A DNA stretch of 64,000 nt from Oxyruncus cristatus (GCA_013399855.1 VXAY01001039.1:325-64324), one strand, 5' to 3'. Shown: positions 1 through 12,097, counted from the first letter of the stretch. Made by a program: numbers and translations. The notes: a model not told the origin generated them from the sequence alone.

Positions 1-200
1 GCGGGGGGGGAGCGGGGGGGGGGGCGCTGGCATGGAAACGCGGTAAGGGAGCGTGAAATAAACATCGGGGAACAGTGGCGTTGGGTTTTTTTCCGCTGAA
101 GGCATTCGTGGTTCGTCTTTGGCACGGGGAAGTACTGCGAACGCGCTCTGCAAACGCACCGTAAATTGCCGCGCATCCCGAGAACATTCCTGAAATTAAC
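1..200. promoter_or_regulatory. Edge of a CpG island with G-rich tract
   Basis: I count roughly 20 CpG dinucleotides in the first 200 bases, against very few per kilobase in most of the window. Runs of 8 and 11 guanines lie within the first 24 bases. In vertebrates such CpG clusters usually mark promoters and first exons. The density falls off abruptly near position 200, where the sequence becomes AT-rich, so only the downstream edge of an island seems to be present. The island core, and probably the transcription start, would lie before position 1. The G runs could form a G-quadruplex on the plus strand. Direction of transcription is not proven; the only hint is the donor-like site at 43. 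Confidence 0.65.
32..42 (+). other. Possible start-codon exon ending at a splice donor
   Basis: An ATG at 32-34 has G at -3 and G at +4, an acceptable Kozak context. It is followed by only two more full codons (Met-Glu-Thr) and two bases before a consensus-like donor, GTAAGG, at 43-48. This would be a first coding exon whose 5' UTR lies in the CpG island, leaving two bases to be completed by the next exon. It is equally possible that the donor closes a non-coding first exon, or that the site is unused. I found no downstream exon that I can tie to it with confidence. Confidence 0.25.
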
Positions 201-1950
201 CCTTAGAAATATAAATAGCAATTTAAAATTACACGCTTGGGGAGAAAGGGGAGAGGGGAAGCCAGCAAGAAAATCTGGATAGTTGTCTCCTACCTTTTTT
301 TCGGATTCACGTTGAAAAGCGGAGGAATTTATATGTCTGTGGATGTATTTACTTATATATAAATCAAAGTCTCCATTTGGCACATGGTCTGCTCACTGAG
401 TTGTCTGTACAAAGTATTATGCAGATCCTCTTGACATCTTTCCAAGGGTAAAATACAGCAGCCTTTGTGTGCGTGACATTCCCCCATCTTATCTAGTCGC
501 TACACCAGCGGAGAGCCACCATTATGAAATAGTAATCTCGTAACCTTTACCACTAATAGTTTCTGTTTCTGCATCTGTCCGGGGTTTGTTCTTGTTTTCT
601 ACTTAAGTGGTGGTAATGAGTTTCTATGAGTTGCCAAAGCTTTTTATGGGGCTCTCTCACCCCCAACTTTTTTGTGCAATAACACCACTATTTGTCTAAC
701 TCCGTGAGTTTGTCATGAGGTCTCACTGGAGTCTGTTCCTCCAGTCTGTTCCATCAAAAGAACACTTCCTTTTTCAAGAAGGGTTTAGTAGAGGCCTCTG
801 AATAGAGAAAGATAATATGGAGGTGTATACAAGTGAGAAAAATACTATATTGCTCTGTCCCGGAGGAAAACAGATAGTCAGTTATGTAGCACACCTGATG
901 CAGCCCGTTCCCAGGAAACTGTTGTAAGAGGGTATTAAGTTGAGGATTTCTAGATGCAGAAAACAAGTCAGACTGAAAAGAAACTGCATGTCACAGTTGC
1001 CACATGCAACCCCAGACTGCACTGCCACAGCTGATACCCCCTCCCATGTCTTTTCATGACCAACCCTCTCCACAGCTAGAAAGCCACCTGGGCCACGAAG
1101 TAGTGTTGTGACAGGATCACACACCTTGCATCCTGGGCTCAGAACCCAGTCCTGATGGTCATTTGCTTGGTATTCCTGCACTGGTGTTCAAGCAGCACCC
1201 TTTTCATAGCTGCACATATACCGACGGATCCTTTTATCCATCGGCAAACACCAGGAGTAGAACAAGGGCAGGAGCATCGTAACACAGCCACTTGATGTCT
1301 GATCTTCAGAAGTGCCTGGTACTTACAGGTGCTCTTACAGCTAATAGAAACCACAAACCCTGTGCACTTTGAAAGACTGGGACAATGAAGAGCAGCTGCA
1401 CAGCATGTCCCAGGGAAGGCTTTTGCATGATGGAATTTCTTATGTATTCTGGTCTGGCAGGTACCAAGGAGGGGTCTCTGTAGCCACAGATATGACATAT
1501 GTCTTCTCTTGCTGTTGTTTGAGACAGCCCAGAAGATTTGACAGAGGTGCTACAGTCTGAAAATATGTTTGCTTGCTTGCTTTATGCATTCAGAAGGTAT
1601 GAGTTTAAAGGTATTTATTTGATTCTGTGTACTGCTTCATCTCAGTGCTGCAGACACTGGTTTGAAGAGCAGTGAACAGTATGTGTTCAGTACTCCAGAT
1701 GTGAACAGTATCATTAGGCACTTCTAAAATATCATCCCCATAATACTGTACTCACAAAAGACAGCCCTAAAGAAAAATTCAGACTAAAGCAAAGCAAGAA
1801 CACTATAGTCTGTATATTAAAATAATCTGATTTGAACATGTTCACATGAAATTTACACACAGACCTGGAAAGGGGCAGGAGATTTATTGTGATCACTTGT
1901 AAAAAGCTGGTTTAAGTTCTGATGGTCAAAAACTATTCATAAACCAACAA

Positions 1951-1998
1951 ATATGTACATTATATATACTGTGTATATACTATATACACACTATATAT
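1951..1998. repeat. Degenerate TA/TG microsatellite
   Basis: Alternating purine-pyrimidine sequence made of TATA and GTATATAC-like units, interrupted by single-base changes. It is an ordinary decayed dinucleotide repeat that can fold back on itself. No coding role. Confidence 0.7.
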
Positions 1999-4244
1999 CC
2001 AGGGGAAAACCTTTTCTGTTATCTGTATAAACAAAACTTTTATTTACATAAATATGGCTCAGTTCTCCAAATATTTATGATGAAACTCACACTAGAAAGT
2101 AAATATTTATATCAGCTGGTGATACTTACTTTACCAGTGAAAAGTTTGCTTAAGAGGAATTATCTGTGAAAGACAAAGAAAAGTAGGTAGCTTTGTGTTT
2201 TGTTCCCCTATTCATAGACACAAATGATCCTTGAATGAATGTCCTTCACATTGTCCCAACTGAGCTTATACTCCTTTACGAATCAGGAAAGGCCTGCTTT
2301 CTAATGCAGGTTTTATAAAACAGAGTTTGAGTAAGCCTGGGGCTATATCCTTCATTTATTGAGGCAACAGTGGCATTTCATGTTGCCTTCAGATTAAACA
2401 GGATTTTCCAGCTCTGTTTCCTGGAGAAATCTATTGCAAGCAAACAGAAAACTTTCACGTATTAGTTTTCAGATTAGTTGTCTATCTAGTATTTCAACAC
2501 AAGAGCTCAAAATTTATTTAACAATGCTATTTACAAAGCATAACAAACACTGTGCTTACCTGTATTTTTCCTGTTATTATCATGTAGCATAGTCAAGGAC
2601 ACAATCATGCCAACTCAACATAATTCTGGAGGGTTTGGTTCCAGAAAGCAGTGTTTTAGCAGCAAGGAAATTGCTCCTCTCTATGTAAAACAGTTCCCTC
2701 TTGTGGATATTCTGTGTACAGTATCACTGGCAAAATATTTAAAATATTCATCAAGCCTGGATCTTTGCAATTAAAACCCCCACCTCCATTCACCAATGAT
2801 CCCAACACCTAGGACATTCTTGGTATTAGGAAGAACAAACTGTTGCATTTTATTTTAATACAACTTGCAAAATTACTCTCTATTGATAACAATTTTTTTT
2901 AATTAAGTGCAATAAACACAGCAAAGCTAAATAAAGTTGTATAACTGTATTTATACGAGTGAGGTATAAATCACAGTGGGATTTTTGTTTTTCTTACATG
3001 AGAAAACTTTCTGTGTGTTCCATTAAAGGCAACCATGATTTAAAAAGAAGGAAAGCATATGCTATATAAAGGAGACAATAATGGCAAAACAGTCAGGGTT
3101 TCCAAGGATCCACTGAAGACAAAAAACTCTGCAATGATAAATCTTTCAATTAAAACTAAAGAGTCCAAGCAAATAAGTGGCACAGCTTCACTGGTGACAC
3201 AATATTGCACCAGGGATTAATTTGGCATGGCAGTTCGGAAAAAAAACCCTATGAATGGAGTAACAGTGTAAGATTTATGTGTTCTCTAAATGATGACTAC
3301 ATTATATAAAGAATAATTTTTTTTTTTCTAAAGCAAAATGTGAGAGAATAAATGTGTACTCCCCAGTTTTGCCTAAAGGTATTTGGTCTGGGTCTGGGGA
3401 AATGATAGAAAACAATTGCATGTTATTATCTAGAGGGAAATTATATTAAAAAAGGCTAAAAGCCTTTATGTACCAATATGCCATAAACTCGTTTACCACA
3501 ACTTTTTTGTTAAATGGTTATGTAAAACCTTCCCATTTGATTAAAGGTACAAAGTAAATGTTAAACAAGCAGCTTAAGGTCCTCTAAAGGTAAATACTTT
3601 CCAAGGTAAAAGCCAAAGTTCTAACAATTAAGTATGCATTTATTCCCTGAAACACCAGTCTTTAGGTGAACAATCCCATATAGGATGTCCTGTTGTTACT
3701 TTATGCAGATATAACCAGCATTAAATAATGACTGTGACCAACAGCCTCCTTCAGATTTGCGTTGTCCCTGTAGAACATGCTGTTGGCTTTATGTAATGTT
3801 AGTGGCTGTGGCAGGGCAAGCACTTACACACAGAAATACCATGAAATAAAAAATCAAAGATTCTACTAGTCAAGAGGCTACGTCTGTGTTCCTGAGGTCA
3901 GTGGGGCACTTGGTCTTGACTTCAAATGCTAGAGACACAATATCATCCAGACTTTACCTATAAGCACAGATGTATTGCATATTTAACTCTAAGCCTCACT
4001 TTAATACTATTCCTTACTCTTCCTACTTTGTCCTGGGAGCAGAGTGAAAAATAATACATTGTAGTGTTTAGATAGATACTGAAAACAAAATGGTATCATG
4101 AAATAATTCAGAGAGATTTTTGTTGTAATGCAAAATGTTTGCTCTCTGAGACGCTGAGGAAGAGCCCCTGCTGATGTAAAACACATGTAAGGTTGGATCT
4201 GGTGTCCTTGTCTAAAAGACTCTGAAGAGGAAATATTAACAGGA

Positions 4245-4395
4245 GATGATACTAATATGCATATAGCTACATATTTGCATATGGCAAATAATTATCTTTA
4301 GCAATTGTTCTTTTCATAGAATTTAGACAACCTATTTCAGTGCACGTTAATTGAAAATTCTGTTTAGCTTACTTTGCATCTGCCCAATCCCTGTT
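4245..4395. promoter_or_regulatory. Candidate distal regulatory block with octamer motif
   Basis: ATTTGCAT, the POU/octamer consensus, lies at 4273-4280 inside a perfect inverted repeat (arms TATTTGC at 4272-4278 and GCAAATA at 4284-4290). An ATATGCATAT-like site lies just upstream, and TAATTA-type and TTAATTG homeodomain cores lie nearby. Clusters of this sort are common in vertebrate developmental enhancers but also turn up in AT-rich DNA by chance. The regulatory reading is inference; conservation data would decide. Confidence 0.25.
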
Positions 4396-5192
4396 CAAAG
4401 ACTGAAGTACATATTTAGCATGATAATATATTGTACGCTGCAACACCTTCCTATCAAAGTACTTTGCAAATACAAATATATTCAACCTCATCGCATCTCT
4501 CTGTAACTGTATACGTGAACACTATTCTTGGCAGTGGGGTTACGTAACGATTTCCTTGAATTAGTTAAAACTTTCGAATTGAGATCTATTTTGGCACTTA
4601 ACCCTGGCAAAATCCTCCAGCTGGCAGGACAAAGACATACCTCAGCAGAATGCTTTAATGGGTCACCCAGTCATTCAGAGTGATCATCTCCAGAGTACTG
4701 GAACCCTTGCACTCAATCCAGCCAAATAAAATATTAAAGAAAAACCCTTTTTCACGCTAATCCATGTGGTATGAATAAGAATTAATACAAATGAATATTG
4801 CAAACACAGAGCGTTTTCTTTGGCCTTTTTTTTATTTTAATAAAGCAAGTCTTGGATATCCTTGTATTTTGTTTAAGAGTTAGTCCTAAGTGTAGTTCCT
4901 CATGCTCATTTTCTTCTTTCCAGGTTTACCACATCACATGATATTTGATTAGATATTTCTTGCCAATAGAATATTTCCACTTATTATTGGAAAATGTGTA
5001 TGGTTTATGCATTAATGGAATGTTAACACGTGGCTAACATCTGAAAAAAATGTGACAGCAGAAATTATGACCTCGGAAGTAATATTAATTAAGCCATATT
5101 ATATTCTCTGAGGTCTGTAAGTGCATTTAATAAATATCAATCCACACACTTAAAATACTCTTGACTCCTGTGAATCAGAGCCTGTTTATTAC

Positions 5193-5206
5193 CGTTTGTA
5201 CAAACG
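5193..5206. repeat. 14-bp perfect palindrome with two CpGs
   Basis: CGTTTGTACAAACG is its own reverse complement and carries a CpG at each end in an otherwise CpG-poor stretch. It follows an AT-rich block from about 4,980 with ATTAATTAAG and AATAAATATCAATC-like motifs. It could be a dimeric protein-binding site (TTTGT/ACAAA resembles SOX or forkhead half-sites) or chance. Confidence 0.5.
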
Positions 5207-6884
5207 ATTTTTACTTCCAGTCAGGGATTTTGCCACAGGAAAGTGCATCAACAATACCTAAACCAAAACACATGAAGAAAAAGACCTTTACAACGTCTCT
5301 CTTAAGCCATTAGTTACCCTTTTTCTGAGTGGGCCCTGATGACCAAACCATAGAGAGAAGCAGCAAACTCTTCACCCTGTACTAAATGATGATAACAGAA
5401 CAACAGAGAAATAAGTTACGTGCAGTGGTGTGCAAAGAACCACTGCAGGTAGCAGTAGGAAGAAGCACTGACACTGCTCTGTGTTGGTTTTGTTGGGTTG
5501 TATCAAATCAGGACAGCAACATCACCCTGAAAACCTATCAGGGGAATGCCAAGGCTTCTTTCTGCAACTACTTTTGTTTTGTGGAAGCTGTCTAGTTCTT
5601 TGTATAAATATTGGCACTCATCGTGCTTTCCAGGTAGGCCCAGAAACTTCAAATGCAGCACTACAGAAACTGTTAGAGTAGTACAAGAAATACATAAGTT
5701 CTCTATGTGCCATAATTATGAAAACACAGCAGTGTGAGTGTCCCTCATACCTTTGTGCAGTTTCCAACAGAGGTTGTTCACTCTGTGACTATGACTGCTA
5801 ACTATGGACCAAGAATTCCAGAACTGCTCAGGTACTGCCGTAGTAATGATCGCAAAGACCAATATTCATTTTTTCTAATGGATTGAATGTGGAGAACTAA
5901 ATGTTTATTGCCTCATCTTTTAGGATTTTTCGATTCATTTTACCTGATGTCTTGCATACTGGAATTGCGTAGGCCAGGTAACTTTATTTACTTGTTTCTA
6001 GGAACCATTTGGCTTTGACTCTAGACCCTTCTAAGAAATGACTAAAAGGGAATGAAGGGAAAAAAGTGTCATTGTAAAATATAAATCTAAAGATGCCTGT
6101 TTTCTTTGGGCAATTCTTTTTTAAGTCCAGCAGCCAACTTTGCCACATGGCACTTGCAGAGAGGTGATGCTGTCAGAATCAGAGCCCCTAAAATGAAAGC
6201 TCTACGAGTCATTCCTGAAAACAGCCGCCAGCCTTAACATACTGTAGGCCTCCAAAATCTGTTGTGTACAATTTAAATTACTTGGGGATCAAAGTAATAG
6301 TAGCAGAACAGTACTGCTGCTCTACTCCAAATAGGCCAATGGAAATTTTCGTAGAAGTCAGCTAAATGAGAAAACCAAAGAAAAATGTGAAAATGTGTGT
6401 GTACTGAAACCAGCCACTGAGAACGGCTCTGAGCACTAGCTAGCTTGATGTCCACGAGGTGTAAATCTTTTTAACACTGAAAAATCAGGTATCAGGAATA
6501 TTGAAACCATGAAGGGGAGACCGTATGTTTACAAGCAGCCACTCAATTTTTTTGCAGCTCATTATGACACTTACACTTTGCTCTCCCCAGGATATATTCA
6601 CATTTAGGAAGTTAGTGTTTATTTCTGACAATAGCCTCAACATAATTCAGGAAGAGCAGCATTTGCAATGACCTGCTTTTCTTTCTTGTCTCTCACAGTT
6701 GTCTGGAGCTGAGTAGCTGAGAACTGGTAATTTGCAACTGAAAATAAATTAGAACAAAATAAGTCTTTCATTATCAAACATCAGCCCATACAGGTTTGAA
6801 AAGCTGAATCTCAACATAATCGGAAGATTCTCTTTCTTTTCCCACTACATAAGCATATATCCACAAAAATGTTTTTCTAATAGG

Positions 6885-6995
6885 ATGAGATAAAACCCAG
6901 TTAACATGCAATCCTGCAAAATGCTGAGCATCCCTGCTTTGATCCAGCAAAACATTTAAACAGGTGTCTAATGTTATGCACAAGTAATCTCACAG
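6885..6995 (-). repeat. Possible ancient amniote interspersed repeat
   Basis: Read on the minus strand, this contains a segment with GTTTAAATG followed by TTTTGCTGGATCA and then a GCTCAGCATTTTGCAGGAT-like stretch. That order resembles a worn dispersed repeat I associate with bird and turtle genomes (CTTAAATGCTTTGCTGGATC-like core). The family assignment comes from memory of the pattern, not from a search. An overlapping 69-codon frame on the same strand is probably a by-product of the repeat. Confidence 0.35.
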
Positions 6996-7029
6996 AATCC
7001 CATAACCTAGTCACATGTTTAAAATTAAC

Positions 7030-7205
7030 CATGTGTTTTAGGTCCGCGGTGACAAGGCTCGACACCTTGTATGATTAAGTGACTAGTAAGCTGAAGAGGT
7101 TGTGTAGGAGTCACGTCCTTAATTGCTTGCTGACTTCATCAGCACTTACTTCTTACTGAGGTTGTATTTGCCAGCGTGCAATATAAAGGTGACCTTTAAT
7201 TCCAG
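7030..7205. promoter_or_regulatory. Candidate regulatory block with AGGTGACCT palindrome
   Basis: TAAAGGT and ACCTTTA at 7184-7198 form a perfect inverted repeat around a single G. This gives back-to-back AGGT/ACCT half-sites like those of nuclear receptors. Upstream are three CpGs near 7,044-7,060 and a CTTAATTGCTTGCTGACTTC-type stretch. The block looks like unique sequence under constraint rather than a repeat. Function is inferred only. Confidence 0.22.
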
Positions 7206-10200
7206 AATTAATACAGCTTAGTAGTTTCTTTTCTGTTTGGAACTATAGGTTTTTCAATTAACAAAATAATGAAAAGATAATACCCGACTTAGTCACAATT
7301 TTTGAAGGACTCAGTGATTCCTGATAAAAGATGAATCTTTGAAATAGTATTCTAAAGACATAATATTCTGTTTTCTCACTGATAGATCCAAATATGTCCT
7401 CTCACAAGTCAATGGTGCTGCTAAGGATCAAATATATAGCAGTAGTCATAGATAAGTGTCAAATGTCAGAGCTCTGCTAATGCAGCAGTCTTATATGCAG
7501 TACCAAGCCTGCAGCAGGTTAAAAAACAAAATATCCTCAGGCTGAATTAAAAGTAATTGAATTCAAGGCCAAAATGAAGGCTGCCTTAAAAAGGAAGTAT
7601 TTTCCAACAGCACATATAATTTTTTTCCTTTGCTAAATTCAGTGGAATGCTGGGATACCTAATGGCAACCGACAAAATGGAAGTCTGATTTTGACCTTCA
7701 GCAGCAGCCTCTGGGCAATATGATAATGGTAGAATGAAGCTTTATTAGCTGAATAGTCTCATATGCTGCATCTAGTCATACTCATTGCTTTAATTTAATC
7801 TGATCTGCAGGCAGATGTTAATTTCTGTTTCCTCTCATAAGTTAGTTGTAATTCAACCTATGGTCAGAACTAAGATAAGTTATTTGAGAAAAGGCATAGA
7901 TTCTTTCTGTCTTCTGCAGTGGGTGCAGTTTTGCTTTTGAATACGAGCCTGTGGCTGCATCAATGAAGGATACATGTGGATATCTAATAATAATTTTCAT
8001 GTGCATATCTAATAATAGTTAGACACAGGCTAATTTGTAATCAGTGAAGCAATATCTTTGGGGAAAAGCATAATAAAGCATTTTTTCTCGTAAATGTTCA
8101 CAGGTGGATATTCTGAAGATAATTTTTAATTATTAATTAACATGCAGGTTTAGGCAATGGAATACTGAATAGTATCTAAATGTGAGGCATATTAATCACA
8201 AACCTTCCACCTATTCACCATCTCAGTCGAGTCCCATTCAAAGTCTCTGACAATAAACTCTGGTGTATTATATTACTTTATCTCACACAACAGGTTTTCC
8301 CAGCATCTCCTCTACTAAAAGGAAGTTCACTGCTATACACATAATAATACATTATTGTTCACCTATCCTTAGTATATGAGAAACTGATATATACAGCCTA
8401 TTGCTAACTGCAATGGTTAGAATACTTTTAATGTTTACATAGGTTTATGGTGCTTTCACTTGATCTGTTTTTCATGAATCATGCCTATTGTTAAATGTGT
8501 ATTTTAAAGTATTATTTAGTATTATCAACTTTACTAAGTTTGCTATCAAGACTTTTTTTTTCCTCTACATTTCCACAATGTCATATTTCAAGTGTTTTCT
8601 TTTTGTGTCAAGAAATGGGTAACCTAGAACTTTTTAGATTGGTGAAGAGATGAAGCTCTATAATCATTCTATGTGTTTTAGGATCAAGGCAGGTGAAAAG
8701 AAAAGCCTTGTAATGGGTTTATCATCCGAAATTAAAAAGACATCATTTTAAGTGCTAGAGAAACCTACAACCATATTAAGATTCCATAACATAAAGTAAT
8801 CAGTACTTCAGTGGTCTTAGTGTGGTCCTGGAGAAGCTCTAGCAGTACAGTATTCAGTCTGTGTTGAAACAAGAAAAGTTAAATTAGAATTTCAGGGGTA
8901 TTTATACTCACTCCCATAGACAAAACCAGCTCACTACTACATTGCTTTCCTAGAAGAAAACCCACATCCTTATAAAAAAAAAAAAGTTTATAAAACACTT
9001 TCTCTTTTGTTTGTGGAAAGATTCAGCTATTTAGAGATGAGTAATCATGAGTAAATTATTAACTAACTGCAACAGATCAATAGGACAATGAAAGTTTGTT
9101 AAGGGCAGGTTAACATTAATATAAATAAATACTATTTTATAGACAGTATTTAGGCAATACACTTTGTTCATTGTGCATCAGGTTATTGCCCTTTCAGTGA
9201 CAGGCACTGGCAACTAATTAGGATGTGTTTAAACTCTGATTGATGTGTCAATACAACACACTGCTGTGTGTATTGCAAGAATCACAAAGTAATAGATTTA
9301 CCAGGTTTTTATCACTATCAATAAAGACATAACCTAGATTATGTTAACTTTTTGTCTTAAAAAAAGAGTATTTCCTTTTCTCATGGATGGTACAGTAACT
9401 GCTTTCTAACACCAAATAAAACATACGACCAACCTTCTTCAGTATTTTAGCTTCCCTTTTGCGAAAGAATTCCTGCCTCTGACACTCTAATAAATTCAGT
9501 ATTAGCCATTTTTAAATATGGACTGTCATCTCTCCAGTCTTCTCTGGATTAGTATCAGGTTTCAGAAAATACTACTCCAGAAAATACTACAAGTAGAGCT
9601 ATTTCTTCTTTGGACACAGAACTGATTTGCTTTACCTTCTTAAGCTTGCACTAACAAGTGTTACCTGGTTCTCACCCTAGACCAATACTTCAGCAGTACA
9701 GAAACATCCTTTCTTATCAACCCAGTCTAATAATAATAAAAATATCCCAGTTCTGTAGCTTGTTAAGCTCTCCTAGATGAAGGATGAGATCCTTACGAAT
9801 TCAAGATACCGAGGATAAAATGTCCCACCCTAAGGATAAAGCTGTGTGTTAGGAATCAGTGCTTCTCAAGGATTCTACGGTGTGACAAAAGACAGTCTTA
9901 GCCCTGCTGAGAGGCAACACATCAGGCAACCTTCAAACAGGGTCTCCACGATGGAAATGGCCGCTAAAGGCAAAAGGGTATTCAGATCTGAGATAAGGTT
10001 TCCAAGTAGCTGGTTACAGAGGAAATGCACGGTGCAGTTTCAGTTATATTCAGATTTTTTTTTTTCCCCTGTTAATGATTTCAATATTCAGACTGGTTTC
10101 ATATTAAACTGAGATCTGTTGGATGTGGGTCAATGCACAGACATTTCCTGTTATGTCTTCCCCACGATGCCTGATATCTCTTGTATAATGCGTACATGTT

Positions 10201-10718
10201 CTTGAAAACTAGACAGAGGCGTTTAAATCTCTTCTAAACCAGGCAATGTAACTATTAGTAGAAAGTACTACAGATGGCTGACTAATTGAACCATGGAAAG
10301 CATTATCACACCATTTCTCAATTTAGAGCTCATTATTCATTTGAGTTCAATCTCATTTCATTACTGTTATAATTCCATATAAAATTAAAGTGAGTTTTAA
10401 ACTTACACACCTTATTGAGGTTATTTTACAGTCTTCCAAACTACACCTCATTTCCAGCCAGTTCTACCAGACCACTGAAAATTACTACGGGTTTTTTTGC
10501 TTATTTTCTGAGGATTTGGGATTATAACTTAGTTATTAGAGCAGAATCCCTAACCGAAGATACACTTGTAGCCTTTGCTCTGTGACCTTGAGTCACTTGT
10601 GCTTCATGGGTTTCATGTTTACTTCTCTGCAAAAGGTGTTATGGGGGTTAATGTTTCTACAGCACTTTCAGAGTGTTAGGTGAAAGGCACTGTGAAAGCT
10701 CAAAGTATGACTTATTAA
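7206..10718. other. Non-coding AT-rich stretch
   Basis: No supported exon. It contains a short imperfect direct repeat of ATATCTAATAATA near 7,980-8,020, a poly-T run near 8,553, a poly-A run near 8,975, and the motif-rich block at 9.04-9.33 kb listed separately. The 88-codon plus-strand frame starting at 9,846 has no convincing splice context and I treat it as chance. Confidence 0.55.
9040..9330. promoter_or_regulatory. Candidate enhancer with PBX/MEIS-like motif pair
   Basis: TGATTGAT at 9237-9244 is directly followed by TGTCA at 9246-9250, which matches the usual shape of adjoining PBX-HOX and MEIS/TALE sites. A TAATTAG homeodomain core lies about 20 bases upstream, and CATTAATATAAATAAATAC-like AT elements lie further upstream. 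The block lacks low-complexity runs and reads like conserved non-coding sequence. This is inference from motif content. Confidence 0.3.
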
Positions 10719-10750
10719 TTATATATATATATATATACACACACATATAT
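10719..10750. repeat. (AT)n/(AC)n microsatellite
   Basis: About ten uninterrupted AT units pass into ACACAC and then ATATAT. This is a simple dinucleotide repeat, likely polymorphic, followed by ordinary non-coding sequence. Confidence 0.85.
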
Positions 10751-11802
10751 CTTTTTCAGTTTATGTCTTAGGTGTCCAGCATGGGGATTTGTATCTGTGC
10801 AAAGCTGAAGGTCTTCTTCAATAAAACAGACTAGAGCAGCTACTTATTTAAAGTTCTTTTGCACCAGATTAACTGAATGCCTGAGAGAATGATACTAGGT
10901 CACCTTCTTAAAATGGCCTGAATACCAGCAGAAGATTAAGAAATGGTGGGAGTGACTATATTTTGTTACACTGAAAGCATTACAAGCAAAGTCTACATGA
11001 GCAAAGTGACATTCACTGACAGATTGAATTGCATTATGATAAACTAAAAATGGCAGAGAGGCTCAGACCTTTGGAATAATAACTCTTGAAGATTTTCCAT
11101 TTTGATAATCAGTTGATTGACAGAGGATACAATGAGAAAATGGCAATGACTTCGAGTTTGGAAAACAGACGCTTTGTGATCTGAGTTTCACCCTTACAAC
11201 AATGGTGTTACAATCTTCATCTCTGCTACAGTTTTCATGAGTCCTGGGTCATTCTTTTAAAAATTGCCAAATTCTCAATTTTCACAGCAGTGGCACAGCA
11301 GCAGCTGTAACCAAACACTCATCATACCAGATCATACATGATGTAGGAACACAAGCTACCTTTCATCTGGCCGGCATACTTACAGTGCCACCCTATAATT
11401 AACTATTGCTGTGACTTTATTTAAGATCATCTGTGTTAAAATACAGTTGTAGTTCTGAGCTTCTCAAGGCCTTAATACTGTCCATTTGTACAGCTTGACT
11501 TTCCTCCTGGAGTATTATAATGCAGAACATAAGCATGTGGGTTACTTTAATGGCATTTATACAAATATGCCTATGCGTGTGTATTTTAAGATTTTTTTAA
11601 TGAAAGACATGAATGCAATTATACCTTCACTTAATATGTTGCAGTGTTAATGTACTACAGGATAAATTTCCAGCATTACACTTCACACAGCTTTTTAATT
11701 TTTTTTTTTTATTTGTCTGTCATGAAAGAAAAGTGAGGGGTGGGAATAAACTTTCTAACTGGCCAATATCAATATAGAAAGATAAATACTTTTTTTCCCT
11801 AG

Positions 11803-11957
11803 GCTAGTAACATCCAGCTGAGAATGAAATCTACTTTGTCAGTATACCATGAGATAAGCCAGTCAGTCACTGGCAGCAAGAAACCAGGTCATAGTGGTCT
11901 ACAGCGATCCTGCTGTTGGATTGTACTCTCTAATGAGAAGAATGTACATGGACAAAG
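11803..11957 (+). other. Candidate plus-strand exon, unidentified
   Basis: A strong acceptor (pyrimidine run and CCCTAG ending at 11,802) opens a 155-base frame with no stop. It ends at CAAAG followed by GTACAA at 11,958, a moderate donor. It encodes 51 codons plus two bases and starts in phase 0. The product is Ser- and Lys-rich, with a Cys-Cys-Trp core and no domain I recognise. The open frame runs on past the donor for another 18 codons. No neighbouring exon could be joined to it. Chance exon-like segments of this size occur in 64 kb, so the call is weak. Confidence 0.2.
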
Positions 11958-12060
11958 GTACAAATTGCATCAGCAGCAACAGCTGGGTGAAATAAGATTT
12001 AAGTGCTTATAGGAACCAGATGGTGGGTTATTAGAAATATTCTAAAGCTGCCCTGGAGTA

Positions 12061-12097
12061 GCAGGAACAGGCTTGAGTTCCTGCAGCAGGCAGGAAC
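12061..12097. repeat. Two alternative hairpins sharing one arm
   Basis: GCAGGAAC occurs at 12061-12068 and again at 12090-12097. Its exact complement GTTCCTGC lies between them at 12077-12084. Either copy can pair with the central arm, giving an 8-bp stem with an 8-base or a 5-base loop. Similar sequence continues on both sides. It may be a small local duplication-inversion; any RNA role is speculative. Confidence 0.7.

Larger units (their letters stand above)
201..6879. other. Non-coding AT-rich stretch
   Basis: No open frame here has exon-like flanks that I trust. Frames of 60-119 codons occur on both strands between 750 and 1,560, but they overlap each other and lack convincing splice sites or a protein-like composition. 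The stretch holds short A/T homopolymers, the TA-rich microsatellite near 1,950, motif-rich blocks at 4.24-4.40 and 4.98-5.21 kb, and otherwise plain sequence. If a plus-strand gene starts at position 1, this would be its first intron. Confidence 0.6.

Noticed and set aside
1139..1560. 119-codon minus ORF with overlapping plus ORF
   Set aside because: Open on both strands, Cys/Ser-rich, no splice sites; interpreted as chance.
5060..5115. Strong GTAAGT donor at about 5,116
   Set aside because: All three frames between the nearest acceptor and the donor contain stops, so no coding exon is supported.
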